Positions 23,679 to 32,938 of a stretch of DNA of 64,000 nt are shown here, piece by piece (within the stretch, counting starts at the first letter, position 1; the number at the start of each line of letters is the position of its first letter). The stretch lies in contig JBIQHJ010000001.1 of the NCBI GenBank assembly GCA_044508625.1, forward strand, positions 1 through 64,000. The letters are read 5' to 3'. Position numbers and translations under genes: made by a program. Source of the stretch: Castellaniella sp044508625 (lineage in GTDB: Bacteria; Pseudomonadota; Gammaproteobacteria; Burkholderiales; Burkholderiaceae_B). The notes below the pieces were generated by a model. It was given only the letters and a program-made list of their open reading frames with translations, was not told where the DNA came from and ran no database searches.

Positions 23679-25787
23679 CTAGCCGGCCGGCGTCTCGCAG
23701 AGAGTGTCCGGCGCGGGCGCCGGCAGGCGGTCACGGGGCAGCAGGCGCCGCAGGATGTCCAGGTCGCCCAGCGCCACGCCCGGCCCGCTGGCCTCGGCCA
23801 GGGCGGCCTGCTCGGCCCGCAGCCCCGCGGGATCCTGCCGGCAGGCCCAGAAGACCGGTCCTCCCTCCCATTTCGGGAACCCGAAGCCGTTGACCATGAC
23901 CAGGTCGACGTCCGAGGCCCGCGAGGTGACGCCCTCGTGCAGCAGGAGGGCGGCCTCGTTGGCCATGGCCACCAGCGCGCGCCTCTGGATGTCCGCCGGC
24001 GTGAAGGCGCGCCGGACGAATCCCTTGCCGGCGGAGGCCTGCAGGATCAGCCGCGTCACCTCGGGATCGGGGGTGCCGCGGGCCCGCGGATCCTCGTAGC
24101 GGTAGTAGCCGGCCCCGGTCTTGCGGCCGAGGCGGTTCATTTCGCACAGGAGGTCCGGGATCTCGACGTAGCGGGCCCGGGGGTCGCGCGTCGCGGCGCC
24201 GGCCTGGCGCATGCGCCAGGCGATGTCCAGGCCCGACATGTCGGCCACCGCGAAGGGTCCCATCGCAAAGCCGAAGGCCTCGAGCGCCGCATCGACCTGC
24301 TCGGGCAGGGCGCCCTCCTCGAGCATGAATTCGCATTGCTTGCGGTAGGCGGAGTAGATCCGGTTGCCGATGAAGCCGAAGGCGTTGCCGGCCAGGATCG
24401 GCAGCTTGCCCATGCGCCGGGCGACGGCGAAGCCGGTCGCCAGCACGTCGGGCGCCGTGTAGACGCCGCGCACGACCTCCAGCAGGCGCATCGTCTGCGC
24501 GGGGCTGAAGAAATGCAGGCCGACGACGTTCTGCGGCCGCTCGACGGCCTCGGCGATCGCGTCCAGGTCGATGTATGAGGTGTTGGACGCCAGGATCGCA
24601 TCGGGCGGCAGCAGCGGCTCGATGCGGTGCAGCAGCGCGCGCTTCACCGACAGGTCCTCGTAGACCGCCTCGATGACCAGTTGCGCGCTCTCGAGCACGG
24701 CGTCGTCGGTGCCGATTTCCAGGCGCGACAATTGCTCTTGCGCGCGCAGGCGGTCGATCCGGCCCGCCGCGATGCGCTTGCCGAAATATTCGTGGATGCG
24801 CTGGTTGCTGCGCGAGAGCGCCGCCGGGTCCTGTTCGAGCAGCACGACGCCGAAACCGCCCTGGAGGGCCGCCAGCGCGATGCCCGTGCCCATCGTGCCG
24901 GCGCCGATGACGGCGATGCGCTCGACGGGCCGCGCGGGCACGGACTGGAATTCGGGGTGCCTCGTGGATTCGCGTTCGGAAAAGAACAGGTGCCGCAAGG
25001 CGGCCGCCTCGGCGCTCATCCGCAGGGACTGGAACACCCGGCGTTCCTCGGCGAGGGCCGCGTCGATATCCGACCGGCCCGCCGACGTGATCGCGGCGAT
25101 CGCGGCCTCGACCTGGGGACGGCCCCGGCCCGCCTTGCGCGCGGCGCGCGCGGCCTCCTGGATGCCGGCGTCGTGCTGGTCGGGCACCGGGAGATCGCGC
25201 ACGCGGCGCTTCGCGCCCCCGAGGCTCCTCGCGTGGGCGGCCGCGAACGAGCGCAGGTCGCCGTGCGCGATCGCGTCGATCATGCCCAGCGACAGGGCCT
25301 CGTCCGCCTTGACGCGCTTCCCGAGGCAGACGAGCTCGATGGCCCGGGCGATGCCCACGAGGCGCGGCAGGCGCTGCGTGCCGCCCGCGCCCGGGATCAT
25401 GCCCAGCGTCACCTCGGGCAGGCCCACCACGGTGCCGGGCAGCGCGACGCGCGCGTCGCAGCCCAGGGCCAGCTCGTATCCGCCGCCCAGCGCCGCGCCG
25501 TGCAGGGCCGCCACCACGGGCTTGCCGCAGGACTCGATGGCGGCGATGACCTCGGGGAGCTGCGGGGACTCCAGCGGCTTGCCGAATTCCTTGAGGTCGG
25601 AACCCGCGATGAACGTGCCGCCCTCGCCGATGAGGACCACGCCCGTGATGGACGGATCGGCGCCGGCGTGCGCGATGCCGTCCAGGATGCCCTTGCGCAC
25701 GGCGGCCGAGCCGGCGTTGACCGGCGGGTTGTCGATCACGATGACGGCGATGTCGCCATCCCTTTCTAGTTTGACGTGGGCGTCCAT
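23679..25787 (-). CDS. Bifunctional enoyl-CoA hydratase/3-hydroxyacyl-CoA dehydrogenase (FadJ/FadB-like)
   Basis: A 702-residue fusion. The crotonase domain (1-200) carries both hydratase glutamates, in GGYELALGCDAR and GLPEVTLGMIPGAGGTQRLP. The dehydrogenase half has the NAD site IAVIGAGTMGTGIALAALQG near 293 and the catalytic-His region NVVGLHFFSPAQTMRLLEVV near 418, followed by GNAFGFIGNRIYSAY. It performs steps two and three of beta-oxidation on the product of the dehydrogenase at 27932. It is the last gene of a three-gene minus-strand operon, 28 bp after the synthetase. The oxyanion segment reads IAGSDLKEF. Confidence 0.9.
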   Translation of the reverse strand: MDAHVKLERDGDIAVIVIDNPPVNAGSAAVRKGILDGIAHAGADPSITGVVLIGEGGTFIAGSDLKEFGKPLESPQLPEVIAAIESCGKPVVAALHGAALGGGYELALGCDARVALPGTVVGLPEVTLGMIPGAGGTQRLPRLVGIARAIELVCLGKRVKADEALSLGMIDAIAHGDLRSFAAAHARSLGGAKRRVRDLPVPDQHDAGIQEAARAARKAGRGRPQVEAAIAAITSAGRSDIDAALAEERRVFQSLRMSAEAAALRHLFFSERESTRHPEFQSVPARPVERIAVIGAGTMGTGIALAALQGGFGVVLLEQDPAALSRSNQRIHEYFGKRIAAGRIDRLRAQEQLSRLEIGTDDAVLESAQLVIEAVYEDLSVKRALLHRIEPLLPPDAILASNTSYIDLDAIAEAVERPQNVVGLHFFSPAQTMRLLEVVRGVYTAPDVLATGFAVARRMGKLPILAGNAFGFIGNRIYSAYRKQCEFMLEEGALPEQVDAALEAFGFAMGPFAVADMSGLDIAWRMRQAGAATRDPRARYVEIPDLLCEMNRLGRKTGAGYYRYEDPRARGTPDPEVTRLILQASAGKGFVRRAFTPADIQRRALVAMANEAALLLHEGVTSRASDVDLVMVNGFGFPKWEGGPVFWACRQDPAGLRAEQAALAEASGPGVALGDLDILRRLLPRDRLPAPAPDTLCETPAG

Positions 25788-25815
25788 GGGGATTCCGGTT
25801 CCGTTCGATTGAGGC

Positions 25816-27930
25816 TCAGCCGAGCCTGATCAGGGCGTCGACGGCGAGGACGCCCTCGCCCTCGGGGCGCACCAGGAGGGGATTCATTTCCGCCTCCAGC
25901 ACGAGGGCGTCCTCGAGCAGCGCCAGGCGCGAGAAGGCGGCCACCGCCTGGGCGATCGCCTCCAGGTCGCCCCGGGCGCGGCCCCGGTACCCCGACAGCG
26001 CCTCCAGCGCCCGGACCTCCCGGACCATTTCGCGGGCGGACTCGAGGCTGACCGGCGCGAGGCGCAGGGCGCGGTCGCGGTAGATCTCGGTCAGGATGCC
26101 GCCGGCCGCCAGCATCACGAGGGGTCCGACGTCGGGATCCCGCCGGTAGCCGACCAGGACCTCGCCCAGTCCCGGGCTCATCGCTTGGACCAGGACCTCG
26201 TCGACGCGGAGGCCGGGGCGGTTCCGTTCGACCTGTTCCTTGATGCGGGCGATGGCGAGCGCGAGCGCGGCGCGGTCCGGCACGTTCAGCACGACCCCGC
26301 CGACGTCGGTCTTGTGCGGGATCTCGGGGTGCAGGACCTTGACCGCGACCGGGTAGGCGAAAGGCAGCTCGGGCGGGGCCTCGCCGGCCGGCAGGACCAC
26401 ATAGGGCGCGTGCGGCACGCCGAGCGGCGCGATCAGTTCGTAGGCGGACGCCTCGTCGAGCAGGCGTTCGCCGCCGCCCGCGGGGGCCGGCGGGGGCGGC
26501 AGGGGCACCGGATTGCGCCGGCGGAAGGCCGCCGCGATCGTGTCGCCGCAGGCCTCGGGGGTGCGGAAGGCGGGGACGCCCGCCGCGAGCAGGCGGCGCA
26601 GGGCCTCGGGCGCCTCGGGGACGACGAAACAGGCCAGCGGCTTGGGCCCGTCGACGCTGTCGATGACCGGCTTGACGGCGAGGTCGGGCTGGTAGCGGGC
26701 CGATGAGCCGACCACCGCCAGCACCAGGTCGAATTCGGGCGCCGACTGCATGGTCTCGATCGTCGCTTTCATGACGTCGTACCGGGTGCCGGCCAGCGTC
26801 AGGTCGATCAGCGCGCCGCTCGAGGCCTCGATGCCGCGCTCGGCCAGGCGCTTGCGCGTTTCCGAGGAGGGGCCCACCACCGAGACGCCGCGTATGCCGA
26901 GCTGGTCGATCGCCATGGCCGCGCCGCCGCCCGTGGTCGTGACCACGCCCACGCGGGGCTTGTGCCCGGCGGCATGGCCGGCGGCCTGTATCGGTATCCG
27001 CCGCAGCAGCGGCAGGGCCTCGAGCAGGCCCTCCAGGGTTTCCACCCGGGCGATGCCGCAATCGTTGAAGAAGGCGTCGGCGGCGCTGTCCTCGCCGGCC
27101 AGCGCCCCGGTGTGCGAGACGGTGAGGCCGGCGGCGACCTCCGAGCGGCCGAGCTTGAAGGCGACCACCGGCTTGCCGCGCGCGGCCGCGCCCAGGGCGA
27201 AGCGGTGCAGCGCCTGCGCGTGGTGCATCGATTCCAGGAACAGCATGTAGCCGGTGATGTCGGGGTCGTCCAGCGTCGCCTCGCAGATCTCGCCGATGCA
27301 CAGGTCGCTCTCGCCGCCGACCGACACGAGCCCCGCGAAGCCGATGCCGCGCGCCCGGCCGCGCGAGGTCAGCGTGCCCAGCATGCTGCCGCTCTGCGAG
27401 GCGCAGAAGATGCCGCCCGTGGGCAGGTCCGGTTCCGCGAACGCGGCGTTGGCGGTCAGCACCAGCTTTTCGCGCACGTTGACCACGCCCAGGCTGGAGG
27501 GGCCCAGGACGCGCACGCCCCACCGGCCGGCGGCGGCCCTGAGGCGCCGCTCGCGCTCGGCGCCTTGCGGCCCGGACTCGGAAAAGCCCGCCGCCATGAT
27601 CGTGGCCACGGGGACCCCGAGGCGCCCGCATTCCTCGACGGCCTCGATGGCGAGCTCGGAATTCGTGAGGATGAAGGCGTGCTCGGGAACCTCCGGCAGC
27701 TCGGAGAGCGAGGCGTACGCCGCCTCGCCCTGGACGGTCCGGCGCGTCGGGTTGACGACGTAGATCGTGCCGCCGAATCCCGCCGTCCGCAGGAAACGCA
27801 AGGGCCTGGCGGTCGTCCGGGAGACGTCGTCGGACACCCCCACCAGGGCGATGATGCGGGGATGCAGCAATGCCTTCGCCAGCGCCGCTCCGGCCAGCGC
27901 GGTTTTTTCAGTCTTCATGCTCGTGTCCAT
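25816..27930 (-). CDS. ADP-forming (NDP-forming) acyl-CoA synthetase
   Basis: A 704-residue acetate-CoA-ligase (ADP-forming) family protein with alpha and beta parts fused. There is a CoA-binding Rossmann domain (25-150: IIALVGVSDDVSRTTARPLR), a succinyl-CoA-ligase-like domain carrying the phosphorylated histidine H273 in VSHTGALAGEDSAADAFFND, and a C-terminal ATP-grasp domain from about 480 (VAVKVLHPEIPHKTDVGGVV, MAAAGGILTEIYRDR-like segment). It activates a free carboxylate, using ATP to ADP rather than AMP, for the following beta-oxidation. The start is one base after the dehydrogenase stop (TGACATG); an ATG four codons later is possible. Confidence 0.88.
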   Translation of the reverse strand: MDTSMKTEKTALAGAALAKALLHPRIIALVGVSDDVSRTTARPLRFLRTAGFGGTIYVVNPTRRTVQGEAAYASLSELPEVPEHAFILTNSELAIEAVEECGRLGVPVATIMAAGFSESGPQGAERERRLRAAAGRWGVRVLGPSSLGVVNVREKLVLTANAAFAEPDLPTGGIFCASQSGSMLGTLTSRGRARGIGFAGLVSVGGESDLCIGEICEATLDDPDITGYMLFLESMHHAQALHRFALGAAARGKPVVAFKLGRSEVAAGLTVSHTGALAGEDSAADAFFNDCGIARVETLEGLLEALPLLRRIPIQAAGHAAGHKPRVGVVTTTGGGAAMAIDQLGIRGVSVVGPSSETRKRLAERGIEASSGALIDLTLAGTRYDVMKATIETMQSAPEFDLVLAVVGSSARYQPDLAVKPVIDSVDGPKPLACFVVPEAPEALRRLLAAGVPAFRTPEACGDTIAAAFRRRNPVPLPPPPAPAGGGERLLDEASAYELIAPLGVPHAPYVVLPAGEAPPELPFAYPVAVKVLHPEIPHKTDVGGVVLNVPDRAALALAIARIKEQVERNRPGLRVDEVLVQAMSPGLGEVLVGYRRDPDVGPLVMLAAGGILTEIYRDRALRLAPVSLESAREMVREVRALEALSGYRGRARGDLEAIAQAVAAFSRLALLEDALVLEAEMNPLLVRPEGEGVLAVDALIRLG

Positions 27931-27931
27931 G

Positions 27932-29089
27932 TCAGCGGCTTTTTTCGGGACGCTGGTTGAATCGGCGTCCGAACACTTCCTCGGCGATCCGGTTCTTGAG
28001 GATCTCGGTCGAACCGCCGGCGATCATCCAGCCGCGGGTCCGCTTGACGCAGTATTCGACCAGGGATTCGCTGGAATAGCCGTAGGCGCCCATGGCCTGC
28101 AGCGCCTCGTTGGCCACCTCCCAGCCGGCCTGGTTGCAGGCGAGCTTGGCGATCGCCGTCTCGTACGCCGACGGCAGGCCGCCGTCGGCGTTGGCCACGG
28201 CGCGATACAGCAGCAGTTGCGCGGACTCGAGCTTGAGCGCCATCTCGGCGAACTTCCATTGCAGGCCCTGGAATTCGCACAGCAGGCGGCCGAACTGGCT
28301 GCGGTTCAGGCAATGCTCGCGCGCGACGTTGAAGGCGTGGCGCCCCACCGCCAGCGCGCGCGAGGCGTTCCCGATGCGCTCGACGTTGAACCCGCGGATC
28401 TGCTTCTTGAAGCCGCCGGGCCCGAGCAGGACGTTCTCCTTGGGGACGCGGCAATCGGTGAAGTAGAGCTGAGACCATTCCTCGCCGCTCATGAACGCGG
28501 AGGGCCGGCCGACCTCGAAGCCCGGCGTCCCGCGCTCGATGATCACCGAGCCGATGCCGCCCAGGCCCGGCCCGAAGCGCAGGTAGACGAGAAAGACGTC
28601 GGCGTGGGGGCTGTGGGTGGAGAACACCTTGGAGCCGTTGACGATGTAGTGGTCGCCGTCCTCGACGGCGCTGGTCTTGAGCTCGGTGACGGCGGACCCG
28701 GCGTCCGGCTCGCTCATGCCCAGGGCCAGCAGCATTTCGCCCGACAGCAGGGCGGGCAGGAAGCGCCGCTTGAGTTCCGGCGAGCCGTATTCCGCGAAGG
28801 TGCGGATCGCGCCGAAATTCCCGGCCTGGACGATGTCCGCGCTCTTGGGGCAGACGAGGGCGAGCTCCTGGATCGCGATGACCGCGTCCATCAGCGAGCC
28901 GCCGATCCCGCCGTCCTCCTCGGCGATGGTGATGCCGAGCAGGCCCTGTTCGCTCAGCTTGCGGGCGATGTCCCAGGGGTACTCGTTCGAGTGGGCGCGT
29001 TCGAGCGCCCCCTCGGCGAGCTGTTCAATGGCAAAGCGGCGTACCGAATCGGCAAAGGCCCGTTGTTCTGCGTCGAGGTGGAAATCCAT
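27932..29089 (-). CDS. Acyl-CoA dehydrogenase
   Basis: A 385-residue acyl-CoA dehydrogenase, first gene of the minus-strand beta-oxidation operon. The FAD/substrate segments are LALGMSEPDAGSAVTELKTS near 123 and AMGAYGYSSESLVEYCVKRT near 338. At the position of the medium-chain catalytic Glu (YEGT motif) this protein has IAGGSTEIL, so Gly replaces Glu. As in isovaleryl-CoA-type or CaiA-like members, the base must come from another helix. It is divergent from the aldehyde dehydrogenase, with the shared promoter between them. It is coupled to the synthetase downstream. Confidence 0.88.
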   Translation of the reverse strand: MDFHLDAEQRAFADSVRRFAIEQLAEGALERAHSNEYPWDIARKLSEQGLLGITIAEEDGGIGGSLMDAVIAIQELALVCPKSADIVQAGNFGAIRTFAEYGSPELKRRFLPALLSGEMLLALGMSEPDAGSAVTELKTSAVEDGDHYIVNGSKVFSTHSPHADVFLVYLRFGPGLGGIGSVIIERGTPGFEVGRPSAFMSGEEWSQLYFTDCRVPKENVLLGPGGFKKQIRGFNVERIGNASRALAVGRHAFNVAREHCLNRSQFGRLLCEFQGLQWKFAEMALKLESAQLLLYRAVANADGGLPSAYETAIAKLACNQAGWEVANEALQAMGAYGYSSESLVEYCVKRTRGWMIAGGSTEILKNRIAEEVFGRRFNQRPEKSR

Positions 29090-29127
29090 GGTGCGCGCCA
29101 GTTCTCACAATTCCGAAAGATGGGGCC

Positions 29128-29219
29128 ATGATATCGGAAGGCCCGCGGGCCTTGGTTTCGCAAACGTCATGACCCCATGACTTATCGGAACACCGTCGGC
29201 GCGACCCCTTGGCTAATAT
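29128..29219. promoter_or_regulatory. Regulon promoter element, copy 2 (divergent)
   Basis: On the minus strand: ATAAG, TCATG-GGGT-CATGA (29180-29167), one base, GTTTGCGAAACC (29165-29154), then 20 nt to TATCAT (29133-29128) for the acyl-CoA dehydrogenase operon. On the plus strand, TAATAT (29214-29219) precedes the aldehyde dehydrogenase. The TCATG dyad is exactly 33 nt from each -10, so one regulator site could serve both directions. Confidence 0.65.
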
Positions 29220-29268
29220 GTCCGCACGGCATTCCCGCTCTTTTTTCCGCTTCCACAGGACCTGGACG

Positions 29269-30747
29269 ATGAAGACTTACCAGCACATGATCGGCAACGA
29301 ATGGCGGGACCCCGCCTCGGGCGCCTGGATCGATTCGATCGAACCATTCTCCGGCGAGGTGTGGGCGCGCGTGCCGCGCGGCAATGCGCAGGACGCCGAG
29401 CTGGCGATCGAGGCCGCGCACCGGGCCTTCGTCTCGCCGGCCTGGGCCGGCCTGAGCGCAAGCAGCCGCGGCGCGCTCCTGCGCAAGCTCGCGGCGCTGA
29501 TCGAGCGCGACGCGGAGGCGCTGGGCGCCATAGAGCAGCGCAGCAACGGCAAGCTGATCGTGGAGGTCGCCGGGCAGATGCGCCACGCGGCCCAATGGGT
29601 GCACTACTACGCCGGCCTGGCCGACAAGGTGGGCGGCCGGGTGGTGCCGATGCCCAAGCCCGGGATCTTCGGCTACACCCGGCGCGAGCCCCTGGGAGTC
29701 GTGCTGGCCATCACCCCGTGGAATTCCCCCTTCGCGCTGACGATCTGGAAACTCGCGCCCGCGCTGGCCGCCGGCAACACGATCGTGATCAAGCCCTCTG
29801 AATTCACCTCCGCGTCGATCTTCGAGCTGGCGCGCCTGTGCATCGAGGCGGGATTCCCGCCGGGCGTGGTCAACGTCGTCTCGGGCTACGGCGCGGAAAT
29901 CGGCGAGCCCCTGGCCAACCATCCCCGGGTCGCCAAGATCGCCTTCACGGGCGGCGAGCATGGCGGCCGCAGCGTCAACGTCGCCGCCGCCCAGCGCTTC
30001 AAGCGGGTGACGCTGGAGCTGGGCGGCAAGTCGGCCAACATCGTGTTCGAGGACGCCGACATCGAGCAGGCGGTCAAGGGCGCGATCGCCGGGATCTTCA
30101 GCGCGGCGGGCCAGACCTGCATGGCGGGCTCGCGCCTGCTGCTCCAGGACACGATACACGACCGCTTCGTCGAGCGGCTCGTCGAGGAGGCCGGCAAGGC
30201 CAGGATCGGCGATCCGTCCGACCCGGGCACGCAGGTGGGCCCGATCTCCAACCGGCCGCACTTCGAAAAGGTCCTGTCCTACATCGACATCGCCAAGAAC
30301 GAGGGGGCGACCTGCGTGCTGGGGGGCAAGGCCCTCAGCGGCCCGGGCTATGGCCAGGGACAGTTCATCGCCCCGACCATCTTCACCAACGTCACGAACT
30401 CGATGCGCATCGCCCGCGAGGAAGTCTTCGGTCCGGTATTGTCGGTGATCAAGTTCGCCGACATGGACGAGGCCCTGGAGATCGCCAACGACACCGACTA
30501 CGGCCTGGCCGGCGCGGTCTGGACGCGGGACCTGCACCGCGCCCTCCATTGCGTCGAGCGCATCCAGGCGGGGACGGTGTGGGTCAACAACTACCGGACG
30601 ACGTCCTTCGCCACGCCCTTCGGCGGCTACAAGCACAGCGGGCTGGGGCGCGAAGGCGGGGTCGAGGCGATCGAGGAATACCTGCAGACCAAGAGCGTCT
30701 GGATCACGACCCAGCCCAACCGCGAGAATCCCTTCGTGCTCGGCTAG
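29269..30747 (+). CDS. Aldehyde dehydrogenase (NAD(P)-dependent)
   Basis: A 492-residue ALDH superfamily enzyme that oxidises an aldehyde to its carboxylate. The catalytic C284 is in GQTCMAGSR and the general base E250 in VTLELGGKSANIVFEDAD. ITPWNSPFALTIWKLAPALA near 150 is the cofactor-binding and Asn motif, and EEVFGPVLSVIKF near 383 is also conserved. The length is normal. The carboxylate formed could be the substrate of the ADP-forming synthetase, whose operon shares the divergent promoter. CAGGACC precedes the ATG at 29269. The thiolase follows 79 bp downstream on the same strand. Confidence 0.92.
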   Translation: MKTYQHMIGNEWRDPASGAWIDSIEPFSGEVWARVPRGNAQDAELAIEAAHRAFVSPAWAGLSASSRGALLRKLAALIERDAEALGAIEQRSNGKLIVEVAGQMRHAAQWVHYYAGLADKVGGRVVPMPKPGIFGYTRREPLGVVLAITPWNSPFALTIWKLAPALAAGNTIVIKPSEFTSASIFELARLCIEAGFPPGVVNVVSGYGAEIGEPLANHPRVAKIAFTGGEHGGRSVNVAAAQRFKRVTLELGGKSANIVFEDADIEQAVKGAIAGIFSAAGQTCMAGSRLLLQDTIHDRFVERLVEEAGKARIGDPSDPGTQVGPISNRPHFEKVLSYIDIAKNEGATCVLGGKALSGPGYGQGQFIAPTIFTNVTNSMRIAREEVFGPVLSVIKFADMDEALEIANDTDYGLAGAVWTRDLHRALHCVERIQAGTVWVNNYRTTSFATPFGGYKHSGLGREGGVEAIEEYLQTKSVWITTQPNRENPFVLG

Positions 30748-30826
30748 CCGGCCCCGGGATTACGATAGTGCACTCATGTGGCGCGGCATCGGTTTGCCGG
30801 CCGGAAAAAGGAGAACGAGCAAGACC

Positions 30827-32026
30827 ATGCAGGCATTCATCTGTGATGCGATCCGCACCCCCATCGGCCGTTATGGGGGCGCCCTGTCCGCGGTGCGCGC
30901 CGACGATCTGGCGGCCATTCCCATCGCCGCCCTGCTGCGGCGCAATCCGCGCATGGATGCCGGGGCGATCGACGACGTCGTCCTGGGATGCGCCAACCAG
31001 GCGGGCGAAGACAACCGCAACGTGGGGCGCATGGCCGCGCTGCTCGCCGGCCTGCCGGTCTCGGTGCCCGGCGTCACCATCAACCGGCTGTGCGGTTCCG
31101 GCATGGACGCCATCGGCACCGCCGCGCGCGCGATCGCGGCGGGCGAGGCGGGGCTCGCGATCGCCGGCGGGGTCGAATCCATGAGCCGGGCGCCCTTCGT
31201 CGTGCCCAAGGCCGCGTCGGCGTTTTCGCGCGCCGCCTCGATCGAGGATACGACGATCGGCTGGCGCTTCGTCAATCGCCTGATGAAAGAGCGCCACGGG
31301 GTCGACTCGATGCCCGAGACGGCCGAGAACGTCGCGCGCCAGTTCGGCATCAGCCGTGCCGACCAGGACCTGTTCGCGCTGCGCAGCCAGGAAAAGGCGG
31401 CGCGCGCACAGGCGGCGGGCGTGTTCGAGGGCGAGATCGTGGCCGTCGAGGTGCCCGTTCCCAAGGGCGCGCCGGTCCTGTTCGAACGGGACGAGCAGCC
31501 CCGGGCCAGCACGCCGGAGGGGCTCGCGCGGCTCAAGGGCATCGTCCATCCGGACGGCACCGTCACCGCGGGGAATGCCAGCAGCGTGAACGACGGCGCC
31601 TGCGCCGTCCTGATCGCCGATGAGCGGGCCGCCGCGCGGCATGGCCTGACGCCGGTGGCGCGGATCGTCGGCATGGCGACGGCGGGCGTCGAACCGCGCA
31701 TCATGGGGATCGGCCCCGCGCCCGCGACGCAAAAGCTGCTGTCCCGGCTGGGCATGACTCTCGACCAGTTCGACTGCATAGAGCTCAACGAGGCCTTCGC
31801 CAGCCAGGGGCTGGCCGTCCTGCGCCAATTGGGCATTCCCGACGACGACCCGCGCGTCAATCCCAACGGCGGGGCCATCGCCCTCGGCCATCCGCTGGGG
31901 ATGTCCGGGGCGCGCCTGGTCGCCACCGCGGCCCGCCAGCTCGAGCGCACGGGCGGCCGCTATGCCCTGTGCACGATGTGCATCGGCGTGGGGCAGGGCA
32001 TCGCCCTCGCCATCGAGCGCGTCTGA
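30827..32026 (+). CDS. pcaF: Acetyl-CoA acyltransferase, beta-ketoadipyl-CoA thiolase type
   Basis: A 399-residue thiolase cleaving a 3-oxoacyl-CoA with CoA to acetyl-CoA and a shortened acyl-CoA. The nucleophile C89 (INRLCGSGMDA), H355 (ALGHPLGMSGAR) and C385 (CTMCIGVGQG) are present. The sequence follows PcaF/PaaJ enzymes very closely from residue 3 (FICDAIRTPIGRYGGALSAV, CANQAGEDNRNVGRMAALLA, SIEDTTIGWRFVNRLMK). A dicarboxylyl-CoA such as 3-oxoadipyl-CoA is therefore a plausible substrate. It completes the beta-oxidation set of this region. AAGGAG lies rather far (about 15 bases) from the ATG at 30827; an in-frame ATG at 30776 is less likely. Confidence 0.9.
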   Translation: MQAFICDAIRTPIGRYGGALSAVRADDLAAIPIAALLRRNPRMDAGAIDDVVLGCANQAGEDNRNVGRMAALLAGLPVSVPGVTINRLCGSGMDAIGTAARAIAAGEAGLAIAGGVESMSRAPFVVPKAASAFSRAASIEDTTIGWRFVNRLMKERHGVDSMPETAENVARQFGISRADQDLFALRSQEKAARAQAAGVFEGEIVAVEVPVPKGAPVLFERDEQPRASTPEGLARLKGIVHPDGTVTAGNASSVNDGACAVLIADERAAARHGLTPVARIVGMATAGVEPRIMGIGPAPATQKLLSRLGMTLDQFDCIELNEAFASQGLAVLRQLGIPDDDPRVNPNGGAIALGHPLGMSGARLVATAARQLERTGGRYALCTMCIGVGQGIALAIERV

Positions 32027-32119
32027 GCTGACGCGCCGTCGCCCGCGCCCCATCGGCGGCACGTTCCGCCCTCGGCGGATCGTCCGCCGCCCGGCCCGGT
32101 TTGGCTGGCCGTTTCTGTT

Positions 32120-32932
32120 TCAGCGGACCTTCGCCATCAGGGCGCGGCTCGCCTCCAGGACCTGCCGCGCCCATTCCCGGGCGCCCAGTTCGGGCATGCG
32201 CCGGTCGCTGGGGATCTCGAGGCTGATCGGCAGATCGGGCGGCAGCCGGCCGAACAGGCCGGCGAGGTCGATCTCGCCCTCGCCGGGCAGGAGGCGATCG
32301 CAGCGGGCGGCGTGGATCAGGCCCTCGACGGTATCGGGCCCGCGGGCCGGCCCGTCGCACATCTGCGCGTAGTGCAGCCAGCGGCGCGGCAAGGTTTCCA
32401 CTTCGTCCAGCCTGCTCGTCGAGCGCGCGAAGTGCAGGGCATCGATCAGGATCCCGCAGCCCGGCCGGTCCACGGCCTCGAGGATGCGCACGGTGCCGGC
32501 GATGTCCTTGAGCACGGTCCAGGGCATGAATTCCAGGTCCACGGTCAGCCCGAACGACCAGGCCGCGTCGCACAGCGCGCCGTACGATTCGATCATGCGC
32601 GCCTCGACGGGATCGTCGCCGGCGACCAGCACCGCCCGGGCGCCGAGCGTCGCCCCCGTCTCGAGGAAGGGCAGGAAGTCCTCGACGCGAAAGCGCGCAT
32701 CGATCCTGATCATCTCCAGGTCGAAGATCCGCAGGCCGGTATCGTCCATCCGGGCGAGCGTTTCCGCGAGCATGGCCGGATCGTCCATCAGGGGATACGC
32801 CGTTCCGCCGGGGGCGGAGGGCAGCATCCTGATCCCGGCGTAGTCGTAGCCGAGCTCGTGCGCGAGCGAGACCATGTCGGGCGGGGCGAGCGAGAGCGTC
32901 GTCAACTGGGCGAGCGAGAAAACGGGTTTCAT
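32120..32932 (-). CDS. Sugar phosphate isomerase/epimerase-like TIM-barrel protein
   Basis: A 270-residue xylose-isomerase-like (AP endonuclease 2 family) barrel. Metal-site strands include LTVDLEFMPWTVLKDIAG near 150, GILIDALHFARSTSRLDEV near 178, the His-bearing LHYAQMCDGPA near 205 and SLEIPSDRR near 245. The family covers inosose dehydratases/isomerases, hydroxypyruvate isomerases and 3-dehydroshikimate dehydratases. It is co-transcribed with the Gfo/Idh/MocA gene upstream (6 bp gap), a pairing common in cyclitol and sugar-acid catabolism. The substrate is unknown. Confidence 0.82.
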   Translation of the reverse strand: MKPVFSLAQLTTLSLAPPDMVSLAHELGYDYAGIRMLPSAPGGTAYPLMDDPAMLAETLARMDDTGLRIFDLEMIRIDARFRVEDFLPFLETGATLGARAVLVAGDDPVEARMIESYGALCDAAWSFGLTVDLEFMPWTVLKDIAGTVRILEAVDRPGCGILIDALHFARSTSRLDEVETLPRRWLHYAQMCDGPARGPDTVEGLIHAARCDRLLPGEGEIDLAGLFGRLPPDLPISLEIPSDRRMPELGAREWARQVLEASRALMAKVR

Positions 32933-32938
32933 GATGGG